The translations under genes were made by a program, and so were the position numbers. A DNA stretch of 64,000 nucleotides from Pedobacter sp. D749 (GTDB lineage: Bacteria > Bacteroidota > Bacteroidia > Sphingobacteriales > Sphingobacteriaceae), in contig NZ_CP079218.1 in the NCBI RefSeq assembly GCF_019317285.1, positions 744,001 through 808,000 on the forward strand. Direction: 5' to 3'. Below the pieces are notes generated by a model that did not search any database, had not been told where the DNA came from, and was given only the letters and a program-made list of their open reading frames with translations. Every line of letters starts with the position of its first letter. The first letter of the stretch is position 1. Shown here in pieces: positions 27,360-33,981 of this stretch.

Positions 27360-27394
27360 AACCTTCTGCCTTACACCTTCAAACCCTCAACCTT
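27360..27394. repeat. Heptamer-period array before the DEAD-box gene
   Basis: Units AACCTTC, TGCCTTA and CACCTTC follow at 7-bp spacing from 27360, then continue with one 8-bp step to CAACCTT. It ends 6 bp before the -7 box of the helicase. The reverse complement has the AAGG anchor also seen after hisIE and gdhA. Confidence 0.5.
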
Positions 27395-27400
27395 AATCAC

Positions 27401-27408
27401 TATCTTTG
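27401..27408 (+). promoter_or_regulatory. -7 box (TATCTTTG) of the DEAD-box helicase, 6 bp before the ATG
   Basis: TATCTTTG is a perfect TAnnTTTG match. An in-frame TTG lies inside the box and is therefore unlikely to be the start. The ATG at 27415 would be at or near the 5' end of the mRNA. Confidence 0.55.
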
Positions 27409-27414
27409 TGCGCT

Positions 27415-28761
27415 ATGGCAAAATCGTTCGAAGAATTTAAGTTAAACAGGCAAATTTTAAATGCAGTTGCCGATGCAGGTTATACCGTTGCCACGCCGAT
27501 ACAGGAAAAAGCAATCGCTCCAGTGTTATCTGGACAGGATATTTTTGGTATTGCCGAAACTGGTACAGGAAAAACTGCTGCTTTTGTTTTGCCAATTTTA
27601 ATGCAGTTGAAATATGCTCAGGGCGATCATCCAAGAGCACTGATTTTGTCGCCAACACGCGAACTGGCCATGCAGATTGCAGAACAGGTGAAATTATTTT
27701 CTACTTATACCGATTTACGTTCTTTAGTGATTTTCGGCGGAATCGGTCCGAAAACACAGAAAGAGCAAATTGCAAAGGGCGTTGATATTTTGATTGCTAC
27801 GCCGGGAAGATTTTTGGATTTGTATTTAGCCGGCGATATTAACACACAGAGTTTGAAATTTTTGGTGTTGGATGAAGCGGATAAGATGATGGATATGGGT
27901 TTTATTGGCTCTATTCATAGGATTTTAGAAATTGTTCCGCGCAAACGCCAAAATTTGTTGTTCTCGGCAACCATGAGTGATTTAGTGCAGAAAATTGCCG
28001 GCGATTTCTTGAATAACCCGCTGGTAATTGAGGCATCTGCGCAAGCAACCCCTGCTGCAAATGTAACGCAGACTTTATATTACGTTCCCAATTTTAAAAC
28101 GAAAATTAACCTGTTGCAGCATTTGTTGAAAAATGATGAGACTTTTAACCGTCTGATTATTTTTTGTAAAACCAAAACGGTTGCCGATAATATTTTCAGT
28201 TTTATTGAAAGAAGATATGGTGCTGAAAATGTTCGTGTAATCCATGCGAATAAAGGACAGAATACCAGGATTAACTCTATAAATAGTTTTAAAGAAGGTA
28301 ATATCAGGGTGCTGGTGGCTACAGATGTGGCGAGTAGAGGTATCGATGTGAGTGATGTGAGTCATGTGATCAATTTCGATGTGCCTATCATTATTGAAGA
28401 TTATGTACACCGTATCGGCCGTACCGGCAGGGCTTTTTCCAAAGGTGATGCAATTACCCTTGCTACTGATGCCGAAAAATATTATATCCGCAAGATCGAA
28501 AAATTGATCCGTCAATATATTCCTGTGGCCGAAATTCCGGAAGGTGTATTCATTGATGAAACCCCTTACGAAGAACGCCAGCATATTGCAAAAGAAATCG
28601 ATATGCAGAAACGTAAGGAAGATCCTGATTTTCAAGGAGCTTTCCACGAGAAAAAACATGCCGCGGCAATAGAAAAAAAGGTGAGGGAGAAAGCTAAAGC
28701 AAAGGCTGGTAAACAGATAAAGAGTTTTAAAAAGGGCAAAAAATTTGATAAGAAAAAGTAA
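27415..28761 (+). CDS. DEAD/DEAH-box RNA helicase, RhlE-like
   Basis: 448 residues from the ATG at 27415. All helicase motifs are visible in order: Q motif (TPIQEKAI), AETGTGKT, PTRELAMQ, TPGR, DEAD, SAT, then the second RecA domain with FCKTK, ATDVASRGID and HRIGRTGR. The lysine-rich C-terminal tail (from about residue 395) is the RNA-binding extension typical of RhlE-type proteins. It unwinds short RNA duplexes in ribosome assembly or RNA decay. Single gene with its own promoter. Confidence 0.92.
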   Translation: MAKSFEEFKLNRQILNAVADAGYTVATPIQEKAIAPVLSGQDIFGIAETGTGKTAAFVLPILMQLKYAQGDHPRALILSPTRELAMQIAEQVKLFSTYTDLRSLVIFGGIGPKTQKEQIAKGVDILIATPGRFLDLYLAGDINTQSLKFLVLDEADKMMDMGFIGSIHRILEIVPRKRQNLLFSATMSDLVQKIAGDFLNNPLVIEASAQATPAANVTQTLYYVPNFKTKINLLQHLLKNDETFNRLIIFCKTKTVADNIFSFIERRYGAENVRVIHANKGQNTRINSINSFKEGNIRVLVATDVASRGIDVSDVSHVINFDVPIIIEDYVHRIGRTGRAFSKGDAITLATDAEKYYIRKIEKLIRQYIPVAEIPEGVFIDETPYEERQHIAKEIDMQKRKEDPDFQGAFHEKKHAAAIEKKVREKAKAKAGKQIKSFKKGKKFDKKK

Positions 28762-28806
28762 TGAACCCGACACAATTAAAATAATTATTAATTTTCTAAA
28801 TAATTA

Positions 28807-28841
28807 TTTCAATTGTCAAAGGCTCCATCTGACAATTGAAA
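28807..28841. other. 12-bp perfect hairpin after the helicase gene
   Basis: TTTCAATTGTCA (28807-28818) pairs with TGACAATTGAAA (28830-28841) across an 11-nt loop. No T-run follows, so it is not a classical terminator. It may stabilise the helicase 3' end or act on the small gene starting at 28860. Confidence 0.5.
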
Positions 28842-28859
28842 ACAAATAAATAAACACAG

Positions 28860-29132
28860 ATGAACTTTAGGATTACGCCATTAAATATTGTAAGTGCCAT
28901 TGGTTTGGGCTTGGTGGTTGTAAATCTCTTTTCGGAGAAAAGTACGGCACCACGTCATGTAAATATGGATGGTTTTTACCTTCTTGTTTTAGGTTGCCTG
29001 ATTCTTGTAACCTTTATTACAGATATGATTTTTCGCTTCACTTTGAAAGATATTAAGCGTATTTGGATAGTAGAATTGATATTTATCTTTATTGCAGCAA
29101 TCTTGATGTTAATATTACAAAAAGTAGTTTAA
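28860..29132 (+). CDS. Small three-helix membrane protein, unknown
   Basis: 90 residues. Hydrophobic segments at about 8-24, 39-58 and 67-88, with short charged loops (SEKSTAPRHVNMDG and RFTLKDIKR). No family recognised. The ATG at 28860 follows an AT-rich leader containing a stem-loop. It lies between the helicase gene and gldC on the same strand, about 100 bp from each. The regular helix pattern favours a real gene. Confidence 0.55.
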   Translation: MNFRITPLNIVSAIGLGLVVVNLFSEKSTAPRHVNMDGFYLLVLGCLILVTFITDMIFRFTLKDIKRIWIVELIFIFIAAILMLILQKVV

Positions 29133-29194
29133 AGCTTCGATGAAGTAAAACTAATATTAAGCATCTTTGCATCCGTAAAAATTAGTCGGTCTAA

Positions 29195-29224
29195 ATCAGA
29201 GGAATCTGTTAAATCGATGAAATC
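29195..29224. repeat. Nonamer-period array before gldC
   Basis: ATC recurs at 29195, 29204, 29213 and 29222, exactly 9 bp apart, in units such as ATCTGTTAA and ATCGATGAA. A second set with the same spacing is at 29689, 29698 and 29707, in the spacer after gldC. Confidence 0.5.
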
Positions 29225-29233
29225 AATATTAAT

Positions 29234-29569
29234 ATGAAAAAAGCAGAAATAAAAATAACCGTTGAGTTAGATGAAGGCAACAACCCGGATAACATACTTT
29301 GGGAAAGCACAGATTCTGGTAACGCTGATAAAGTACCTGCAAAGGCGATGTTTTTATCCGTTTGGGACCACAATTATAAAAATACCCTAAAGATAGATCT
29401 TTGGACAAAGGATATGCCTGTTGATGAAATGAAACGTTTCTTCTACGAAACTTTGCAAACCATGGCCGACAGCTTTTTAAAAGCCACAAATGAAACTTTA
29501 ATTGTTGAAGATTTACGCGATTACTGTGCCCACTTTGCAGATAAGATGGGGATTATTGAAGGGCAGTAG
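29234..29569 (+). CDS. gldC: Gliding motility protein GldC
   Basis: 111 residues. It matches GldC in size and opening (KKAEIKITVELDEGNNPDNI) and in the following strand ILWESTDSG, with the late helix FFYETLQTMADSFLKAT. GldC is a small cytoplasmic protein linked to gliding motility and type IX secretion in Bacteroidota; it is not essential for all gliding functions. With the gldG tail at the left edge it shows that the organism carries the gliding/T9SS gene set. No gldB is adjacent. Confidence 0.85.
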   Translation: MKKAEIKITVELDEGNNPDNILWESTDSGNADKVPAKAMFLSVWDHNYKNTLKIDLWTKDMPVDEMKRFFYETLQTMADSFLKATNETLIVEDLRDYCAHFADKMGIIEGQ

Positions 29570-29571
29570 TT

Positions 29572-29620
29572 TAGTCATTAGTCATTAGTCATTAGTCATT
29601 AGTCATTAGTCATTAGTCAT
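29572..29620. repeat. Perfect 7-bp tandem repeat (TAGTCAT x7) after gldC
   Basis: Seven uninterrupted copies of TAGTCAT, 49 bp, starting 2 bp after the gldC stop codon. Each unit holds TAG. With a 7-bp period, stops fall in all three forward frames within 21 bp. Copy number may vary by slippage. Confidence 0.95.
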
Positions 29621-29719
29621 TAAAAAATACCAGGTAAGTTAGCGATTAAACCATTAAATTCTATTACAAACAATTGCCAACCGGCGGAATCGTTAAAATC
29701 AGTGTAATCATTTTTAACT

Positions 29720-30118
29720 ATGTTAGTATTAAATAAATTCAGGGCCTGGTTAGGCATATTGTTATGCGTTATTGCAGGTTTCTGCCCCATGCTAAAAGTG
29801 CCCATTAAAGGCAATTGGAACTTGTATCAATCAGATGCGCGTTTGTTTTTGATCACTTATGCTATTATAGCCATTTCGGTATTGGTTCTATTTATCAGAA
29901 AAGTAGGTGCCTTTAGGTTTATGAGTTTTGTAATGGCTATCTGGTATGTGTTAGCTGTAGTTGCTGTTTACTTTACAGCAAACAATTACACTAAATATGG
30001 CTTCGCAAATAAACTTATCGGTAAAGTTGTTCATTTCCAATGGGGCTGGATTGTACTTTTGGTAGGTGTTGTATTTATGCTTTTTAGTGTTAAACGCGGC
30101 GAAAAAATTACAGCTTAA
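29720..30118 (+). CDS. Four-helix membrane protein, unknown
   Basis: 132 residues with hydrophobic segments at about 9-25, 40-60, 66-88 and 108-124. The first loop ([18 protein letters not shown]) is polar and the C-terminus basic (KRGEKITA). The layout is like small DUF4293-type proteins, but I cannot confirm that family. It converges with the lipocalin gene; the two stop codons overlap by 4 bp, so both 3' ends are fixed. Confidence 0.6.
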   Translation: MLVLNKFRAWLGILLCVIAGFCPMLKVPIKGNWNLYQSDARLFLITYAIIAISVLVLFIRKVGAFRFMSFVMAIWYVLAVVAVYFTANNYTKYGFANKLIGKVVHFQWGWIVLLVGVVFMLFSVKRGEKITA

Positions 30119-30624
30119 TCTTTTTCATGTTGTTGCGAGGTTAGTCTACTTACCTCATACCCTTTAGCTTTACATCTGGCTACAATTTCATCATGGGTTT
30201 TCTTCGGCATCGTCTGATTGCGGCTCATGATGAACAAAAACTTATGTTCGGGATGACCCACCACTACATAAGAATAATCGTCTGCAAGTTCGATAATCCA
30301 ATAATCGACTTTGATCGGCCAGATAAATTGTGCCTGTAACTCCCCTTTATCACCATCTTCTGACGGAAACATTTTTGAAGTTCTGGAGTAAATCTTATCA
30401 TCTCCAGGTTTTTTATAAGTGGTGAGCACGTTGTAATAACCATCTTTATTCAAAGTATACCTGGTAGTTGTTTCACGACTCCCTTTATCAAAAATGGTAG
30501 GAATAGAATATAGTGAATACCATGTTCCCGAATATTTTTTTAGGTCTAACTTAGTCACCGGAACATTTTTTTCCATCGGCAAATAGGTAAAAAGAACAAA
30601 TAGGAGGGAACAGACTGTTTTCAT
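30115..30624 (-). CDS. Lipocalin family protein (Blc-like), exported
   Basis: 169 residues. It has a short hydrophobic leader (1-16) and then the lipocalin fold with its signature around [20 protein letters not shown] (residues 29-48), a central [12 protein letters not shown] strand pair and the late [20 protein letters not shown] strand with the conserved Arg. Blc-type bacterial lipocalins bind lipids at the outer membrane; here the leader lacks a clear lipobox Cys, so it may be periplasmic. Ligand unknown. Confidence 0.85.
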   Translation of the reverse strand: MKTVCSLLFVLFTYLPMEKNVPVTKLDLKKYSGTWYSLYSIPTIFDKGSRETTTRYTLNKDGYYNVLTTYKKPGDDKIYSRTSKMFPSEDGDKGELQAQFIWPIKVDYWIIELADDYSYVVVGHPEHKFLFIMSRNQTMPKKTHDEIVARCKAKGYEVSRLTSQQHEKD

Positions 30625-30681
30625 AATATCATCGGTTTTGATATGACTTACGAAATTGGCCTAATCTTGGTTTTGAGGATC

Positions 30682-31071
30682 TTAATCTGCCATAAAATAA
30701 TCATCGGTATCTTCTTCCAGTGGAATATAGATCCTTTCCCATTCACTGCCATCTATAACTTCCCAGGTATGTCCTTCTCCGGCAGTATCGTTGGCAATAA
30801 GGACAATCCCAGGTTCAATCATAAAAGTTTCGCCATTGCTTACTGTAAACCGGAGTTTACCCTTAAGCGTAATTACATATTGCCTCCTCGGTGCAGGGTG
30901 GGGGATTTTCTCTAAAGTTGATACATCAGTTTGGGCGAAAAAATAGTTCGCATTAATATGTTGGCGGATCGGGATTTTACCCGTTTCAAAAGCGCATTTG
31001 TTGCCCTCAATGTTGATTAATCGTATTGCTTTTAGATAATTATTTGGTGTTCCGGCTTGATCGTTATTCAT
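30682..31071 (-). CDS. Cupin-like single-domain protein
   Basis: 129 residues. The middle reads as a small beta-barrel with the cupin order: RRQYVITLKGKLRFTVSNGE, then FMIEPGIVLIANDTAGEGH. The histidines expected of a metal-binding cupin are only partly present (H58 region and H100 region), so enzyme activity is uncertain. The gene starts 17 bp after the methyltransferase stop on the same strand, so the two are likely co-transcribed. The function is not known. Confidence 0.65.
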   Translation of the reverse strand: MNNDQAGTPNNYLKAIRLINIEGNKCAFETGKIPIRQHINANYFFAQTDVSTLEKIPHPAPRRQYVITLKGKLRFTVSNGETFMIEPGIVLIANDTAGEGHTWEVIDGSEWERIYIPLEEDTDDYFMAD

Positions 31072-31088
31072 CTGCTAAAATTATGGTT

Positions 31089-31568
31089 TTAAAATTTTAA
31101 TTCGGTTTGTCCTTTTTTTGCAACCTCACTTTCATGTTGTAGCAGCCACTGTTTACGCCACAATCCACCCACATACCCCACCAGTTTACCACTACTGCCA
31201 ATTACCCTATGGCATGGTACTGCAATGGCAATATTGTTTTTTCCGTTTGCTGCTGCAATAGCCCGTATCGCTAACGGATTGTGCGTAGAAAATTTTGCGT
31301 ATGAGGTGGTTTCGCCAAAAGGAATCGTCAATAAATTCTGCCATACTTCCTGTTGAAATTCGGTTCCTTTTTGTTTCATTGGAAAATCGAAATCCTGAAG
31401 CTTTCCATTAAAATATGCTTTTAATTGGTTGGCAACTTTTATGGTCAGTTCGTTTTCTATCAAACCAGCTATATCCTTTTCTTCAAAAGTAACGGCATGC
31501 ACAAAATCCTCATCAGCCAGGATGCTTAATCTGCCAATAGGCGTTTCTATAACTGATGCATAGTTCAT
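31089..31568 (-). CDS. ogt: Methylated-DNA-[protein]-cysteine S-methyltransferase
   Basis: 159 residues from the ATG at 31568; a GTG four codons upstream is also in frame but less likely. The suicide repair protein transfers the alkyl group of O6-methylguanine to its own Cys. The active-site motif PCHRVIG has the acceptor Cys at residue 119, preceded by the Arg-finger helix region (NPLAIRAIAAANGKN) and followed by GYVGGLWRKQWLLQHE. The N-terminal ~65 residues match the Ogt/MGMT alpha-beta domain. No Ada regulatory domain is present. Confidence 0.9.
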   Translation of the reverse strand: MNYASVIETPIGRLSILADEDFVHAVTFEEKDIAGLIENELTIKVANQLKAYFNGKLQDFDFPMKQKGTEFQQEVWQNLLTIPFGETTSYAKFSTHNPLAIRAIAAANGKNNIAIAVPCHRVIGSSGKLVGYVGGLWRKQWLLQHESEVAKKGQTELKF

Positions 31569-31917
31569 ACTTTTTACCACAGATACACACAGATGAACAC
31601 AGATCTTTGTGCATATTGTTTTTCTTAGTGTTTTCTGTGTCTACGTGTTTAATTAAATTTTAAATGCCTTTAACCTCGTTTATGCTACTCGAAAGAATAG
31701 CATCTGTGGTTAATAGTCTTTCTCCGTGTCTTCTGTGCCTCCGTAGCCAATAAAATTTAAATGCCATTAATCCCGATTATACTGCTTTAAAAATGCCATC
31801 CGTGTTTATCCTTTTTGTCTGTTGTTTAAATCTTTCTCTGCGTCCCCTGGCTAAATAGTTTCCTAACAAAATTACAACAATACAACAATTTAAGCATGCA
31901 ATATTTATCAATAAAAG
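31569..31917. other. ~350-bp spacer with decamer-period repeats, no gene seen
   Basis: ACAGAT occurs at 31579, 31589 and 31599, exactly 10 bp apart. Degenerate relatives (CTGTGTCT, TCTGTGCCTCCGT) continue on the opposite strand through 31760. No frame has coding character. The promoter of ccmB is at its right end. Confidence 0.5.
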
Positions 31918-31925
31918 TATCTTTG
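31918..31925 (+). promoter_or_regulatory. -7 box (TATCTTTG) of ccmB, 5 bp before the ATG
   Basis: Perfect TAnnTTTG match followed by CGGTT and ATG. Predicted leaderless or near-leaderless start of the ccmBCD unit. Confidence 0.55.
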
Positions 31926-31930
31926 CGGTT

Positions 31931-32596
31931 ATGCAATTGGCCAAAGAGGTTAAATATTTAATTCACAAGGAAGTATCGTTGGAGTGGCGCTCCAAATATA
32001 CCATTAACGGTGTATTGCTCTATGTGGTTTCTACCATTTTTACTTGTTACCTGTCATTTGTAAGCCTTGGTGATAAATTAACCTGGAATGCCTTATTCTG
32101 GATTATCATGCTTTTTGCCTCTATTAATGGTGTATCAAAAAGTTTTTTACAGGAAACCAAAGGTCAGCAGTTATACAGTTATATTTTGGCCAGTCCCGCT
32201 GCAGTTTTAATTTCAAAAACTGTTTACAATACCATATTAATGCTGGTGCTTACCACAATTGCTTTAGGTTTTTATACACTCGTTTTCGATTCTTTTACCC
32301 CGCCCGATTTAATCATGTATTACATCGCCGTGGTGTTGGGCAGTATCAGTTTTTCTACTGTATTTACCATGGTTTCGGCAATAGCCAGTAAAGCTGGTAA
32401 TGGTGGCATGTTAATGGCGATATTAAGTTTTCCGATCATTATTCCTGTATTGATCTTGTTAATTAAACTGGCCAAAAATGCGGTGGATGGCTTGCCATGG
32501 GAGAATAGTTACGATGAAATTGCGATGTTACTAGTAGTGAATGTACTGATGGTGGCAACGTCTTTATTGTTATTTCCTTACCTTTGGAGAGATTAA
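31931..32596 (+). CDS. ccmB: Heme exporter protein CcmB
   Basis: 221 residues, six hydrophobic segments, matching CcmB, the membrane subunit of the CcmAB ABC transporter used in cytochrome c maturation. Typical features are the N-terminal HKEVSLEWRSKYTINGVLLY segment before the first helix and FASINGVSKSFLQETKGQQLYSYILASP in the first loop. The ATPase ccmA is not adjacent (upstream is unrelated minus-strand ogt), so it must be encoded elsewhere. ccmC follows after 70 bp and ccmD after that. Confidence 0.9.
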   Translation: MQLAKEVKYLIHKEVSLEWRSKYTINGVLLYVVSTIFTCYLSFVSLGDKLTWNALFWIIMLFASINGVSKSFLQETKGQQLYSYILASPAAVLISKTVYNTILMLVLTTIALGFYTLVFDSFTPPDLIMYYIAVVLGSISFSTVFTMVSAIASKAGNGGMLMAILSFPIIIPVLILLIKLAKNAVDGLPWENSYDEIAMLLVVNVLMVATSLLLFPYLWRD

Positions 32597-32652
32597 ATAT
32601 GGAAGATGGAAAACGGATGATGGAATCTACATTCAATACTCAATCATTCAAT
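32597..32652. repeat. Heptamer-period array after ccmB
   Basis: Units atatGGA, agatGGA, aaacGGA and tgatGGA begin directly after the stop codon with GGA at 32601, 32608, 32615 and 32622, exactly 7 bp apart. They pass into TCAAT units at 32633, 32640 and 32648 (7 then 8 bp). Confidence 0.6.
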
Positions 32653-32666
32653 AATTAAATATAAAT

Positions 32667-33329
32667 ATGCATAAAACCTGGTGGAAAATTTTAGGTTCAA
32701 TTCTGGTGATTTATACTGCAATCGCGGGTTTATTACTTCACGTACCTCGTTTACCTATATTAAATGAAACAATCCGGAATCTGTACTTCCATGTTCCGAT
32801 GTGGTTTGCTATGATTGTGCTGTTTTCGATTTCTGTTTTCTATAGTGTGAAGTCACTGAGTAGCAAGAGTGAAATCGACGATATGAAGGCTGTGGAGAGT
32901 GTAAATGCCGGAATTATTTTTGGCCTTTTGGGTTTGGTTACCGGTGCCATCTGGGCTAAATATACCTGGGGACAATTTTGGAGTTTCGATCCTAAACAGA
33001 ATTTCGCTGCCATTTCAATTTTGCTTTACTTTGCTTATCTCATTCTCCGGAATGCAATTGATGAAGAACAAAAAAGAGCAAAAATTTCTGCTATTTATAA
33101 TATTTTTGCTTTCCCAATGATGGTGGTGTTGCTTTTTGTGTTGCCACGTTTAAAAGATTCATTACATCCTGGCAATGGTGGTAACCCAGGTTTTAACAGT
33201 TACGATTTAGATAGCCGCATGCGCATGGTGTTTTATCCTGCATGTTTAGGCTGGATATTAATCGGTTACTGGGTGTACACTATCCGTTTTAGAATTCGCA
33301 ATATTGAAAACAAACAACAACATAACTAA
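32667..33329 (+). CDS. ccmC: Cytochrome c biogenesis protein CcmC
   Basis: 220 residues, six helices. CcmC attaches heme to CcmE. The heme-handling tryptophan-rich loop is WGQFWSFDPKQ (101-111); many relatives have WGxxWxWD, so Phe replaces the last Trp here. Likely axial His ligands are H42 in YFHVPMW and H167 in SLHPGNGG. Gene order ccmB-ccmC-ccmD is conserved and ccmD follows after 1 bp, while ccmE and ccmF are 7 kb away in a separate unit. Confidence 0.9.
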   Translation: MHKTWWKILGSILVIYTAIAGLLLHVPRLPILNETIRNLYFHVPMWFAMIVLFSISVFYSVKSLSSKSEIDDMKAVESVNAGIIFGLLGLVTGAIWAKYTWGQFWSFDPKQNFAAISILLYFAYLILRNAIDEEQKRAKISAIYNIFAFPMMVVLLFVLPRLKDSLHPGNGGNPGFNSYDLDSRMRMVFYPACLGWILIGYWVYTIRFRIRNIENKQQHN

Positions 33330-33330
33330 A

Positions 33331-33549
33331 ATGAAGAAGATATTTTTATCCCTGATCTTAATGATGGCCACCATGCAGTTATTTGCACAAGATAATGGCG
33401 TGGAAATGGCTGATAGCCTTCGTAGCAATGGAAAGATATATGTTGTGGTAATATGTATCGTAATTATACTGGTTGGCCTCTTGGCTTATCTTTTCTCAAT
33501 TGATAAAAGATTGAAGAAAATCGAAAAAGAAAACCACATCAATAAATAA
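33331..33549 (+). CDS. ccmD: CcmD-like small membrane protein
   Basis: 72 residues from ATG 33331, chosen because an in-frame ATG nine codons upstream overlaps the end of ccmC and precedes a clean signal-like N-terminus MKKIFLSLILMMATMQLFAQ. After this leader come a short polar segment and one helix (VVVICIVIILVGLLAYLF), then a basic tail KRLKKIEKEN. CcmD of Proteobacteria is a single-helix protein that helps release holo-CcmE; the family here is recognised by position and topology. A terminator follows. Confidence 0.75.
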   Translation: MKKIFLSLILMMATMQLFAQDNGVEMADSLRSNGKIYVVVICIVIILVGLLAYLFSIDKRLKKIEKENHINK

Positions 33550-33587
33550 GACGAGTCGTAATAGCGATAGTCTGGATTAAGTTTAAC

Positions 33588-33618
33588 GGAGATCAAAATT
33601 ATATTGATCTCCTTTTTT
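33588..33618 (+). terminator. Rho-independent terminator of ccmBCD
   Basis: GGAGATCAA (33588-33596) pairs with TTGATCTCC (33604-33612) around a 7-nt AT loop, followed by six T. Confidence 0.85.
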
Positions 33619-33981
33619 ATGCCTTATTTCTGATGCAAAATTTATGATATTCGTAATTATTGTAGCTTTTTTGTCTGTTGATTAATCAGTATCGTAATAA
33701 AATGGTCTTGTGGATATTTTTTTTATAATTTTTTTTCATCAGAATAAGCAATCATAAAACTTATGAAAATGGTCGTTTTAATCGGGTTGAGGAGTCAGGA
33801 TATCCCTGTTTAAACCTGTTTAAATATTGTTTTTGAACAGTTTGGTATAAACGGTATAAAACCTGTTTTAAAGGCTGAATAGGGTGGTGTTAGCTATACA
33901 CTAAGTATTTTTGCATTTGGATATGTGAAGTTTTTTTAGGCAATTTTGCACCGAAAACTTATTCAATATAAAAAATAAATA
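33619..33981. promoter_or_regulatory. gdhA upstream region with short iterated motifs
   Basis: 363 bp without a gene. CCTGTTTAAA occurs twice in tandem (33805-33824), GGTATAAA twice 9 bp apart (33844 and 33853), and CCTGTTTTAAA once more at 33862-33872, with the inverted form GAACAG at 33835. This grouping 30-100 bp upstream of the -7 box looks like regulator-binding iterons. The regulator is unknown. Confidence 0.4.
33906..33913 (+). promoter_or_regulatory. -7 box (TATTTTTG) of gdhA
   Basis: Perfect TAnnTTTG match 68 bp before the ATG, implying a leader of about 65 nt. A weaker TAGGCAATTTTGC lies nearer the gene. Confidence 0.4.

Noticed and set aside
28075..28773. Long open frame of 232 codons on the minus strand opposite the DEAD-box gene
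   Set aside because: It lies fully inside the helicase gene in another frame, has no family-like features, and the helicase motifs are complete on the plus strand. It is a shadow of the real gene.
29572..29620. TAGTCAT repeat considered as a CRISPR array
   Set aside because: Units are 7 bp with no spacers and there are no cas genes. It is a simple tandem repeat.
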